This document shows, piece by piece, positions 1 to 13,005 of a stretch of 64,000 nucleotides of DNA (position 1 is the stretch's first letter; the number at the start of each line of letters is the position of its first letter). Made by a program: the position numbers and the translations under genes. The stretch is from Vanilla planifolia. Lineage: Eukaryota > Streptophyta > Magnoliopsida > Asparagales > Orchidaceae. The notes under the pieces were generated by a model. The model worked only from the letters and a program-made list of their open reading frames with translations. It was not told the origin of the DNA and made no database searches. The stretch is taken from positions 1,169,498-1,233,497 of the forward strand of contig JAIUJO010000071.1 in assembly GCA_023846275.1 (NCBI GenBank). The letters run 5' to 3'.

Positions 1-3000
1 ACAAATGTACATAGACACAAGCACATACATGTGCACACATTGACAAAAAAGAAAGCACATGCACATGCACAACCATGCACACACACACACACACACACAC
101 ACCTACACACACACCTACACACACACATGTAACTATGCACAAGCACACACATGCACCAATAAACACACACAAATACACACATACACATTAACATATGTTC
201 ACACACACTTGCTCACACACACACACAAAAGCACACATGCATAGATGCACAACACAAAGATGGGTTTACATAATTGCATGCACACTTATAAGTGCATGCA
301 CAAAATCACACACATATGCTCTAACATGGACATATATGAATGCAAATCTTACACACACATGCTTGAACATTCACGCACACATCAACACACACATAAAGCA
401 CACAATGCAAATGCACATACACAAAAATACTTACATATATGCACAAGCAAGCACAAACACACTACATTCACACACACACTAAAAAGGTCACATAAATACA
501 TGTGCACATGGACATAAAAATGCTCACACACACATATGCACTCACACAAACAAAAACATGTACATACCTAACATATGCCACGCATGTACACAAAAACTCA
601 CATGCAATGACACACCAACACACATGAACATGCACATATGAACATGAATGAAGACAAATGTATGCACACTCACACATGCATATGTACCTTTGCACACACA
701 TACACATACACATTCATGCACACACTCACATGGAGATTCAGAGGAAAATAACATGCAAATACATGTGCACGCATGCACAACTACACACATTGATACACAA
801 TTGCACACAATGCACATCGACATGTGCAAACACATGTGTGCACACCCTCACACACATGCACACATACACAATCGAACACAATGCACCAAAATCCATGCAC
901 ATAAACACATGAACCCATTCTCATGTGCATATGCTTATATAGATGCATAAACACACACATGAACAAATGTTGACACATAAACACAAGTGCACACAAACAG
1001 ACATAAGCACATAGCTTAAGACGTATGCACATACACACATAAAAATACAAATGTGAATGCAAACATACATGCATATGCATAAATGCACACATATGCAAGC
1101 ACACATTTGAACACATGAAAGGACATAGACTTGGAAGCACACACGCATTAACTCGTAGACACAAGCACATGCACAAAAATGCACATCGACCTAAAAATAT
1201 GCACATAAATACATGCACAAGCATAAGCACACACATGCAAGCACACATAAACATAGGCACATGCATGCAAAAATATACACACATATATACATAGACACAC
1301 ACATGCATGCACTCATGCACAAACATAGATATGAGTAGAAACACACAAAGACACACAAACACATTCCCTAAACACACACATAAGAAAGTGTGCATGTGTG
1401 CAGATGCACATGTGCACACATATGCACATCATGCACACACATGCACACACACACACACAATCACAAATACTTCAACACATGCAAATATGCACACAGTCAT
1501 GCACACATGCAAGCATGAATAAAAACCTACAATCCCCCCACAGATATGCAAACAAATTCACACAAATGTAGATAAACACAAGCACATGTAGGTGCACACT
1601 TTGACAAAAAATAAAACAAAAACACACACACACACACACACGTGCACACACACACATGCACAACTGCACACACACACAGGCACCTGCACACATGCAACTA
1701 TACACACACACACACATGAACATGAGCTCATAGATTCACATAGAACACATACGTTGATGCACAACACATAGATTGGTGTGCACAATTGCTTGCACACTTG
1801 TAAGTGCATGCACAAACTCAAACACGTATGCTCTAGCATGGAGACAGATGAATGCAAAACATACACACACATGCTTAAATATGCACGCACACGTCAACGC
1901 CCACATAAAGTACACACATGCACATGTACACACAAACACATGCCCACACACAAAAATACTTACACACATGCATGAGTAAACACAAACACACTCAAATTCA
2001 CATACACTAAAAATGTCTCACAAATACATGCACAAAAAGATGCTCACACACACAAATGCTCACTCATAAGCAAAATACATGTACATACATGAATGCATAT
2101 GTGAACACACACGTACACAAAAACACACATAGACACAGACACACCAACACATGCATGCACACACACACACACCAACATGCACAGATGAACATGAATACAG
2201 ACAAATGCATGCACACTTACACATACATCTATACCTTTGCACACATGCACATACATTCCTACACCCACTCACATGCACATGCATAGGAAAAAACATGCAG
2301 ATACGTGGACACATGCATGCACATTGACATGCACATGCACAACTGCACACATATAAACAACCGCACACAATGCACACTGACATGTGCAAACGTGCATGCA
2401 AATACTCATATACATGCACATACACACAATCACACACAATGCACCCATATAAATGCATATACACGCATCAATTCCACCTCATATGCACATGCTTACATAG
2501 ACACATAAGCACACAAAAACACAAACACACACACACAAATGAACATTGACACATACACGTGCACACGAACAGACGCAAGCACACACCTTAAGATTTATAC
2601 ACATACACAATACAAATACAAATGCAAATGAACACATACACACATATGCACAAATGCACACATGTGAACACATGAAAACACAGACATGGACGCACACACA
2701 CATGAACTCATAGACACAAACACATGCATACATATACACATACATGCACACTTACATATACACAGACTAGCACATACACCCATATAAACACTCACACACA
2801 AACAAACACACACACATTAACACAAACCCACACACACCCATGTTCCCACATGTGCATAAGCACACATGCACACACATACACACAGATGCACATATATAAC
2901 CATGTACACATGTACACTCACACACACACATACACATATGTGCTCATGTGTACACACACATACACTTTTGCTCAAACACACACTCATGCATGCATGCACA

Positions 3001-3095
3001 CACACACACACACACTTATTCATGTGCATGCATATAGATGTACACAAACAAACACCCACACACTCACACATAGATCCATTTGCATAGATGAGAAT
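1..3095. repeat. CA/TG-rich satellite, two diverged ~1.55-kb units
   Basis: The whole segment is built from CACA, ACATGCAC and GCACACA words, with purer (CA)n runs near 83-103, 1622-1642 and 2159-2172. Above this there is a longer order. The text from position 1 onward (ACAAATGTA, then GACAAAAAA) recurs at 1562, the GATGCACAACACA block at 244 recurs at 1756, and the TCTCATGTGCATATGCTTA-like block near 920 recurs near 2472. Spacings are 1,512-1,561 bp, so the segment is two tandem units with many indels. The array stops sharply near 3,090 and is cut by the window on the left. The long open frames here are His/Thr-rich on one strand and Cys/Val/Met-rich on the other, as expected from low-complexity DNA, so I do not call genes. 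Confidence 0.9.
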
Positions 3096-3099
3096 AAAA

Positions 3100-5035
3100 A
3101 ATGTTACACTATATGTCCTGAGTATCTTAGAAAACAACTTTCTTATATATTCTATCACATTTTATTAACTTTTATTATTTTGATTTGGTTACATTATAAT
3201 ATAACTCTAAGTCTCTCTCATGTGACCTTCACATTGGGTTGATTTAATTATATTATATAATTTTAATTTAGCTAAATTAATGTTTATTACATATTTACTT
3301 AATATTAAAAAATAATATTTTATTATTATTATTTATCCTTAATTATTTTGATAATTTGTAGTAATTCTAAATGATGACATGTGAAGATAAAACTTTACAC
3401 TCTTCTTGACAAGCTCTGTCCAATTAAATAATCCTTTTTATATTTTTATGAAATATTTTCAAAAGTACTGGCATGCTTTACATGATATTTTTACTTATAC
3501 CTCATTTGACAATGGAGGAAGTTACGCCCAATCTTCTTAGTTTTCTTAATATAATTTTTTAATATAATTTATTTAATTTTTTAACATTTGTTTCACATTT
3601 TTTTGGATATATTATTATGCCAAGATAAATCTCCTCAAATGTAAGGTTTACATGTTATATAATTATTTATTTTTTTAGTAACTCTAGATGAGGTCTGAAT
3701 GAGACAACATATTCATCATTTAGCTCATCGTAATGATTTCTATCCAATTAAAGTTGTTTTTAATAATTTTAAATATTTTATTTTTGATGGTTCTTCATGC
3801 TTTACTAGACATTCACTTCACACCTGATTTGATGACCAAAGTCGGTACAATTCATGAGCTTTACATCTTGGAATGCAACTTTAATAAAAATTTTTTTTCA
3901 TATTTTTTCAAATTTTCTACTTTGATTTGATTATATTATTATGATCCTCAACTCAAATGACCTTTATCTCACATGATTTGGCTTTATCAAATTGCTTCAA
4001 CTTATCTCATTTTTAGGTTTAACATATAGTTTCTTAATATTAAAGTAATAATTTATTAATATATTTAATTATTTAATTTAGTAATTTACATTAATTTCAT
4101 TTGGCAATATATTAAGGCACAAAAGATTTGTCCTTACAAGATCTATCTATATAAATATTTATTTTTCTTTTTTTTAGTATTTTATTTGTTAGAGTTTTAG
4201 AAAGCTTTATTAGATTTTTAAATTCATACCTAATTTAATGATTTATAAGCCCATACTTTATATCTTTAGTATCTTGTAATGAAGATTTACTATGTAAGCC
4301 AAAATCTCCTCTCTTATAACATTTACATGTCTTTGATTTGATTATAATGCATCATTTTAATTTATCTCAATTCATCTTTAATATATATTTATTTTATAGT
4401 AAAATAGTACTGCATTATTATTTGTGCTTATTTAATTTGATTATTCATTATAATTCTACATAATTTTTGTGTGAGATGAAACAAATGCCATAATGCTCAT
4501 CTCTATGAGCTTCATCAAATTTTACATCTTGAAATGTAGCTTCCACATACAATGTCTCATTCTTCAGAAGTTTACATTTTACTTAGTAATATTAGCATGT
4601 AACTCTAAAAGTTTTATCATGTTATTTTTTTGTCTTTGATTTGATAATATTTTGATGATTTAATTTAACTTATCTTTACTTTAATATATATTTACTTAAC
4701 ATTATAAAAAGTTATAATTATTTACCTTAGTATATCATTCTAAATCTCAACTCATATGATTTAGATAAGATTTTGATTTGGTTATATTTATTATCTCAAT
4801 TTAACTATTTTTAGCTTTAATATATATTTATATAATGTTAAAATAATAATTTATTATTATTTAAGCTTTTTAACATTGATATCTTACAATAATTCTAAAT
4901 AAGTTTTGATCAAGAGAAAAAACATCATTGGCATTTTGTCGAAAAGTTCTATTCAATTAAATAATTATTTTAATATTATTTAAATATTTTTCATAGGAGT
5001 TTTTCATGCTTTATGAGAAGGCATTTAGAGCTACA
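3100..5035 (+). repeat. AT-rich degenerate repeat family, forward copies
   Basis: Poorly conserved copies of one unit follow each other. Recurrent landmarks, in order, are a TTGATTTGGTTATATT-like word, a TTTAATATATATTTACTTAAT-like word, an AATTCTAAATGA..TGA word, a TTGGCATGCTTTA-like word and a CTTGGAATGCAACTTT-like word. The ATTTACTTAAT landmark is seen near 3292, 4030, 4387, 4688 and 4829, giving irregular spacing of a few hundred bases. The same unit recurs inverted at 5,040-6,540 and forward at 8,041-8,500 and 12,010-13,450. No coding potential is visible. The family is not identified; it may derive from pieces of the LTR next door, because the unit is part of that LTR. Confidence 0.6.
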
Positions 5036-5039
5036 TTGT

Positions 5040-6540
5040 AATATAACCAAATAAAAGGGAAAACATTTAAGAAATTATCTAACTTAAACAACATAATTCT
5101 ACTCAATGATACTAAGGAGATTGATTGCAACATTTTAGATCATCTAATGAAATAAGAATTAAATTTTCTCATAAAGCATTCCTGAAACTTTTAAAAATAT
5201 TTAAAAATACAATAATAAAATTTTAAGTAGATATAGCTCATATAAGTGAGCCTCACAATATACATTTTATCTTTGTGAGACATCTTTTATAATTACTATA
5301 AATTATAAAATAAAATAAGCTTAAATAATACAAAATTTTCTTTTTTTAATATTAAGTAAATATCTATTAAAGTTGAAATAAGATTATTTGAAAAATTATA
5401 ATATAACCAAATCAAAGAGACATAATAATAACATAAGAAGAGATTTTAACTTATTAATATAACTAAATCAATGTTATAAATTTGAAAAATAATAAAAGTT
5501 TGTATGAGAAAGTTACATTCAAAGATACCATGGAACACGAGTGTAACTTCATTAATCATTAAATTTTGTACGAAACTAATAATCTTGTAAAGCCCACCAA
5601 AACCTCAGAAATAAAGGATTTAAAAATTTTAAAATGAATGTTTAATTAGATAGAGCTTGTTAAGGCGACTCTCATAATAATTATTTCATCTCGATCATAC
5701 CTTCTTTGGAATTACTAATATTTATCAATATAAAGAGTTATCAATAATAATAAAATATTATTGTAATGTTGTGTAATATATATCAAACCTTAAATAAGAA
5801 AAATAGAAGATATGTTACAACCAAACAAAATCAAAGCGATGTAACAGTCAGGTTATAGGATATTTAGAGCAACATAATCATAAAACAAACTAAGAGAAGA
5901 ACATATTAAAAAATAAATAAGCATACATAATTATAAATAAATATTGAAATATTTAGTAAATATATGTTAAAGCTAAAATAAGATAAATAAAAGCAATATA
6001 AAATAATTAAATCAAATAAAGTTAATTCAAGATTGAAGACACATGAGATGAGGACTAACATAGTGTTATAACAAATCCAAAGAAATAAATTTAAAAAAAT
6101 AAGTGAGATTAATTGTATAAGAAGTTGCATTCTAATATACTATTGAAATTGAGTGTAACACCATTGATCATCAAATTAGGCATGAGAAAAAGACCTAGTA
6201 AAATATGTAAAAACACTAAAAAAAATAATTAAAAAAATATAAAGTAATATAAAATTTGTTATAGCTCATCGAGATGTGTCTAATAATATTTATTTTTTTA
6301 ATTTAACATAATGAAAGCAATGCAAGGTCACATGATGAGAGAATTAAGGTTTTGTAGTATTATAATACTATCAAAAAAACTTTTTGAATAAATAACCAAA
6401 ATTATATGATATAATTGAATATTGAGAAACTAAAGAGAGTGTAACATCATCAAGGCAAAATATGATACAATTCAAAAGACTTGTGAAGCTATCAAAACCT
6501 TAAAAATAAACATTTTCAAAATATTATAATGAATTTTTGA
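5040..6540 (-). repeat. AT-rich degenerate repeat family, inverted copies
   Basis: This block carries the reverse complement of the landmarks seen at 3,100-5,035: TAATATTAAGTAAATAT at about 5347, AGTAAATATATGTTAAAGC near 5951, and ATAACCAAATCAAA words near 5406 and 5048. The two blocks are therefore head-to-head around 5,035-5,045. Copies are heavily diverged. Nothing coding is seen. Confidence 0.5.
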
Positions 6541-6563
6541 TTAGATTGTCCCTGTAGTATGGT

Positions 6564-6717
6564 ATTGATCTTCAAATTAAACATTTTTAGTGTGTGTTAT
6601 GATATTGATGACACTAAACCCAATAGATGTTTTTATGAAGTATTGATCTTCAAATTAAATATATGCCTAGTGTATGTGTTATGACATCATTATTTATAAT
6701 TGATGATACTAAGTCAA
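6564..6717. repeat. 77-bp tandem duplication
   Basis: The text TATTGATCTTCAAATTAAA starts at 6564 and again at 6641, followed in both by a TAGTGT..GTTATGA word and a TTGATGA.ACTAA word. Two copies, imperfect. Confidence 0.7.
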
Positions 6718-6719
6718 CC

Positions 6720-8040
6720 AAATTTTATCATAAGATATTGCTACCATACTTACCATAGGGCACTAAACCTATGGAGTTATAGTAGAGTATCAATATTTAC
6801 AATAGACATCTACCTAATATTATCTAGATAGATTAAATAGATGATGTTTAGAGGCTATATATTGATATAATTATTGGATATAATGAGAATAATGACTTAA
6901 AAAATACTGAACTTGATGATTTTATAAAATATTAAAAATTAGAAATAAAAGAAAATTTGAACTATATATTGTTATACAAGTTATATCTGTATTATATTAC
7001 TATGATAATTTATTTGTATGATTTTATTTTAGTTAGTACTAAGGATTTGGTGATATCGTCATTACTCTACATAGAATTTATTTTTCTCAATATTTTAGAT
7101 GCATAAAACACTTTATTTTTTATTTAATTAAGTGATTAGGTTGGTACCTAACATTAAGACAATACTAACTCTACTTTATTGAGGATTCCTCTATCACTTT
7201 GATGAGAAATCAAACCTATTGTAGGCATACGAGTATAATCTACACATTTTTTTATGAGACTTCTCCTAATAAGAAGTAGATCTTATCAACTCTAATTACC
7301 TAACTTTTATTTTTATTTTGTTAACTCAAACCCTTGTATTTTTGTAAAGGAGTTCAAGATTATTAATTCTTTACAAGTCATTTCAAGACAAATAAATGCA
7401 AGTTTTTTCACTTTTTTGAAAGATGTAACTTCCAAATGATTATAGAAGTAGCCTCCAATATCAAATTTCTCTCATAAGTAATACATGAGCATATTTTCTA
7501 TCTTCTTTGCTAGTTGCATTAAACCTAAGTAGTTCTTTGAATCACTCATTACTCTAAGATAACATTAATTTGAGCCCCTTCAAGCCTTTCTCTTTCTCCA
7601 ATGAAGCTTGTAAGGAAGCGAATCAAGAAAATTCTTGCATTACACGAGTGAGAAATCTTTAACATGGATTCTCCATTGTCCTCACAAGAAATCTTTAGAA
7701 GATTTTTGTGGCTCATTAATGTGAAAGAATTCTTTGTATTTATTGGGAAGCCAAAAGGAAAAGCATATTTGCCTTAAAAGTGTCTCATCCAATTGCAAAA
7801 AAGACTAAGACTTGATAAGAACTTTCCTCAAAAAGCTTATCCAAGTGACCACCACCCTCAAAGCTACTAAGCTCAACACGTTGACTCTTCTAAATACACC
7901 ACATAAAGGATTATTGGCACAATAAAGAGAAAGGGAAATTGCTTAAAGTTAAGGTAAGTCTTAATGCACAACCAAGGAAAAATAAAGTTATGTAAATTCC
8001 ATGATGAAAAGGAAATTGTTGGTAATTTGCTATCATTTTC
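6720..8040. other. intergenic, nothing recognised
   Basis: AT-rich sequence without a convincing reading frame. A slightly less AT-rich stretch at about 7,580-7,900 has no recognisable protein match in any frame. Confidence 0.4.
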
Positions 8041-9870
8041 TTTATTATATATTTACTTAATATTAGAAGAATACTTCATTATTATTTGTGATTATTTATG
8101 TTGATAATTTGCTATAATTTGAAACAAGGGGATCGGGATGAAACAAATGTGGTTGTACTCATCTCCATGAGCTTTATCTATTTAAATATTATTTTTTATA
8201 ATTTTAAATATTATTTCCTAAGGGTTTGGCATGCTCTTAGAGACATTTTGATTCATACCTAATTTGATGATTTAGGGTGTTACGCTCATTTATCTTAGTG
8301 CCTTGGAATGCAACTTTCATATATAATTTATCTTATTTCTTTTTAATTTTTTACTTGGTTTGGATATATTACTATGTAAATCTTTATTGCTTTGCATGTG
8401 GTTTTTGAATCGTTTTAATCTAGTTATATTACATTGACTGAATTTATCTCACTTATGCTTCAATAAACATTTACTTAATTTTTAAATAATAGTCTTTTTG
8501 TAAACATTTATATATTAATAAAAGTAAAAGGCTATTTCAATATTAAAACATATGCAAATGATATCATGCTATGGTAATGCTCTTATCATCATGTCATTGC
8601 ATAATGTTAGATTAGAGTTTAGTATAGCAACTCTCTTATATCATAATTAATTAGTTAACATATCTAATGGTTTTGAGATATTTCTTTCTTGGACACACCT
8701 TTTCCTTTATCTTTTCTTCTCATTTTTTATACAACTCATATTATATTGTCATCATTGCCACTTTTTATGAAAATGCACTTACAAAAACTATTTCAAATAA
8801 TCTATAAATAAGACTATATACTTTAATATTTTTACCTTCATATTATATGGTATGATCTCTATATCAAAACATATGATCCATGGCATATGTAGGACAAATT
8901 ACCAATTATATGGGAAATCTCTATTAGGCCTTCTTCTAAACCTATCATATTCATTTGATCAGCTCATCATACTTGTATGATGTTAACAATCACTTGCCAA
9001 AGAAAGGATTAAATAAGGCAATTGTTATTGTGTCTTTCCTCAATCAATTGTATTTGTTTAGTTAATTTGGCACACTAGAACAATGATCAAATAACTAGGC
9101 AATTTGCATGAAGCCAAAGCCCCATCACTGGCTATGTTTTATAGATTGTATCAAATGATTTGGTTGATTGCTTGGTTGAATCATAACAACAAAAAACTAA
9201 CAAACTCAATAATAAATCCACCAAAATCACACAAGATCCACTTGCAAAAAACCCCAATAGCAAATATATGATTTATGAAGGTGAAGTCAATTATGAACTT
9301 ACCTTAAGACATGATTATAGTAAAGTGAGGACAAAACATTTTTTCTTCATTTTGCTTTTTTTTTCATTTTCTCTATGTTCTCTTTGAATTCCTACAAGAT
9401 CTCAAGCCAATTCTCCTTTAACACTCTCCCTAAGCTCTTTCTCTTCATGCTTCATTTATGCACTACTAAACATTGCCAAAATGCTCGAGACAATAGAAAG
9501 CATTATGTTATTTAATAACAGTATTATTTTATTATTTAATCTAAATTTCTTATCTTTTTATATTTTTTAATTTTAAATTTTTATACAAATTTTAAATATT
9601 TTTTGAAAAATATAAACTGCATACATAAAGATTTACTCAAATTATGTATTCTATCATTACTATCTTGGCATGCTTTTTAAAAAGCTTATTCATCAATAAA
9701 TTCTCAAGTTTAAAAAATTGCATACAAAAATTAAATAATTTAAACATATTTAGAAGGAATTTTTAAGTTAATAAAAAAGAGTATATTACATATGCACTTT
9801 GTTATAAAAAAGAGAGATTGTATAAGCTTTGGCCATAACTGCTAATTAGTTGTATAGCAGAAAAGAAGAT
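8041..9870 (+). repeat. left long direct repeat (probable LTR) of the Ty3 fossil
   Basis: Matches 13,006-14,850 over its whole length, including the AGAAGAATACTTCATTATTA block, the AACAAGGGGATCG block, the CTCTCCCTAAGCTCTTTCTC block and the CTAATTAGTTGTA block near the right end. Its first 450 bases or so are a copy of the dispersed AT-rich repeat seen at 3,100-6,540. Its last third has a pyrimidine-rich stretch (about 9,340-9,450). Confidence 0.7.
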
Positions 9871-10079
9871 GGGCACTTCGTGAAAATTCTTGAACAAAAG
9901 TGTTTCAATGTCATTAAGAATATGAAGGTGTTAGAGAATTTCTCATGGAACATGGTGCAATATTTAATCTACTCATGTGCTGGATGCATAGAAAGTGATC
10001 ATTTTTACCATGTATCTCATCGAAAATGCAAAAGTATGATGAAAAATGTAGAGTGTTGATGATGCAATTGATGGAAGGA

Positions 10080-10850
10080 TGAAAATTTAAATATAAGAAA
10101 AATTCAAAAGAGAAATAAAAGATAAATTTCTCCCTTACAACATTTTGTGGATGTCTTGTGATGCCTTCAAAAGGTTAAAGCATAGTGGATTCATGAAAGA
10201 TTATGTAAAGAAATTTAGTTCTTTGATTCTATATATTCAAAATATATCTAAGAAAGATAAGCTTTTTGACTTCTTGTATTGGCTGCAACTATGGATACAA
10301 TTGGAACTTTTTTTTGGTAAAATGTGAAAGACTTATCAAGCATAATCATTATTGTCGATGCACTTGTAGACTAAGAGTCTCCAAAGTCTTAGATGCCCAT
10401 CAAAATCTAGAGGAAATGACAAGGAAAAGAAAGGAGAGTAGAAGTTGGATGCCAAGAAGTTTGGTAAGCACGAGAAAAATGAAGGAAATGAAAGCAAAAG
10501 TTATCTTCTATGCAAGGTACAAATAACTCTAATAATCAACAAGGTTGTTCCTTGTGTAATGAACCTCATCATGCTCAAGATTGTCCTAAGCAAGAGAAGC
10601 TTAATGCTCTTTTGGTTGACAAAACCAATGAGGAATTTGATCGAGAAGTTGTTGTACTTGTCAATCTTTTGTAAATGCTCGATCCTTTAATGGTTGGTTT
10701 AATCAACTATTAAACAAAATAAGTAATGATGTGATAGTTACACACTCTATGTTGATGCACATCTTGATGAAAGCAAATGGACAAGAAATTATGGCCATGG
10801 TTGGCATGGGTGCGACACATACATTTGTGGATGCTATGCTTGTTTAGAAA
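10080..10850 (+). mobile_element. Ty3/gypsy gag and protease remnant (fossil)
   Basis: Within 10,145-10,320 the translation reads like the Ty3 gag core, with a DYVKKFSSLIL motif followed by KKDKLF. Near 10,545-10,590 there is a retroviral-type zinc knuckle of the form CSLCNEPHHAQDC, as is usual in plant gypsy gag. Around 10,740-10,840 a stretch resembles the protease region (VNGK..AMV..GATH-like). These are parts of one old element; the region is broken in several places. Confidence 0.7.
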
Positions 10851-11499
10851 TATAGATTGCAAGTAAGAAAGTTATCTAATTTTCTAAATTAATGAATGCA
10901 AAGGTTCAAGTTGTGGTAGAAATGGCCCATGTGTACCTTTAACTTTGGAAAGTTAGACATGAAAGATCAACTTGCTGGTGAATCCTTTGGATAGTTTTGA
11001 TTTGATTCTTTGGGTCAACTTTCTTAGGAAGTTTAAGATAGCCCCGATGCCACACCTTGATGATATCATGGTGATGTAAGAAGACACTCCTTTTCATTCA
11101 TTACTATTATCCTTATGGAAAGAAGATAATTGAAATGAAGAATAAGCTAGAATGTATTTTAACATTGAGATTGGAAAAGGATTGAAATTAAGTGAGGACA
11201 AACACTTTGCTACATTGGTTGAGATTAAGAAGGATTAAGTCATTATGTAATTGATGTAGTTATAGAGGTTCTCAAAGAATTTGAACGTGTCATGCTTTTG
11301 ATGTTGCTTAAAAAGCTGCCTCAGGAAAAGGAGATTGATCATAAAATCAAGTTGCTACTAGTGTTGTTCCTCTTGCCTACTTCCTATATTATGTGTCACC
11401 ATTATAGTTGATAAAATTGTTCAAATAATTGAATTCGTTAATGGATGCTATCTTCATTCAATCATCTAAAGCTCTATTTGGTGCCCTAGTGTTATTTAA

Positions 11500-12000
11500 A
11501 AAAGCATGATGGTTCCTTGTGAATGTGCATAGACTATCATGTATTGAAGAAAGTGATAATGAAAAACAAGTGCCAAACTCCTTTAGTGCAACATTTGTTG
11601 GATCAATTATATAAGGTAATAGGATTCAATAAGCTAGACCTACGATCAAGATATCGGCAAGTCAATGTTGTGGCTAAAGATGAAGCCAAGATTACTTATG
11701 TGGCTTAATAAGTATCTTTTGAGCTTTTAGTCATGCCTTTTGGCTTAACAAATGTACAAGCTATATTCTAAAATTTAATGAACAATATTCTTTATGAGTA
11801 TCTTGATGAGTTTATCTCGGTATATCTTGACGGCATTATTATCTACAATAATTCTCTTGAAGAACATTTTCTGCAATTGTCAAAAATGTTGTCTAAATTA
11901 AGAGAATTTCAACTTTATGCAAATATGGAGAAGTGCAAATTTGCTAAGGAAGATATAATGTTTCACTATAATTCCATAATAAGTTCATTTGACATGAAAT
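11500..12000 (+). mobile_element. Ty3/gypsy reverse transcriptase remnant (fossil)
   Basis: The translation shows the start of the RT palm (CIDYHVLKKV, then FNKLDLRS), then VMPFGLTN, then the YLDGIIIY segment where family members carry the YLDDI box, then the EKCKFA segment. Order and spacing agree with gypsy RT. The match fades at about 12,000, where AT-rich repeat DNA begins. Confidence 0.8.
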
Positions 12001-12009
12001 AATAGTTGT

Positions 12010-13005
12010 TGGACTAATATGGATAAGCTCTCACAAAATAAATTATTATTTTTTTATATTTTGAAATATTTATCTCCTTAAAATATTAGAATTTTTTTCT
12101 TTCTCAGATAATTTACCTTATTTCTTCAAATTTTCCTCATCAAATTTAGTTATATAAATATTTGACATTAAATCACCTCTCTTATAACCTTGACAAGATT
12201 TCAATTTGGCAAGATTATATTGTCTCAATTTATCTTATTACATCTTTAATATATATGTATATATATATATATAGTTAATATTATAGCTATAATTTATTAT
12301 TTTGTTTCTTATAATTCACTATAATTCCAAACGAGATCCAATAAAAAAGAAACAAAATTTTTTGACTCATCATGATGTACTTTATTCCATTACATTGTTA
12401 TTTTAATAATTTTAAATATTTTTTTAGGTTTTGACCTAATTTATTAGACATTTTATTCTCACCTAATCTCAAGTTTTAGTATTTTATTTTTTTATCTCTT
12501 TAGTAGCTTAGAATATAACTATCTTGAAATATTTATCTCATTTTTTCACATTTTTGCTTCAATTTGATAATATTATATTGCATCAATTTATCAAATTTCT
12601 TCTTTAATATATATTTATTAATATTAAAAAAGTAATTTGTTAGTATTAATGCTTATTTATTATGTTAATTTAAAGTAATTCCAAATGATGTCTGATCAAA
12701 ATGCTTCACCTACTCGATCTATTTAGAAAATAATTTTTATATTTTAAAATATTTTATTTTTTTGTTTTGAGAAACCTTATAAGTCATTTTAATTACTATG
12801 TGGTTTCATGATCAAGAATATTACATTAAACCTCTTTGTTATTTTGGAGAGTAACTTTCTTGTACCATTTGTCTCATTTTCTTCAAATATTTTTCATCAA
12901 TTTTGTTTGGTTATTATGTAACTCTAAATCTCTTCTCATGTGATTTTTATATAATTTTGATTTGGTTATATTCGTTGATTCAATTTAACCTTTTTAGCTT
13001 TATTA
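12010..13005 (+). repeat. AT-rich dispersed repeat between RT remnant and right LTR
   Basis: About two and a half further copies of the AT-rich unit, with CTTTAATATATAT landmarks near 12,230, 12,601 and 13,000 (spacing about 370-400 bp). A short (TA)n run lies at about 12,247-12,262. It takes the place where RNase H and integrase would normally lie. Confidence 0.5.

Noticed and set aside
59-3242. Long open frames rich in His/Thr (plus) or Cys/Val/Met (minus)
   Set aside because: They arise in several frames on both strands from the CA/TG-rich satellite and have no domain, no gene context and no normal composition.
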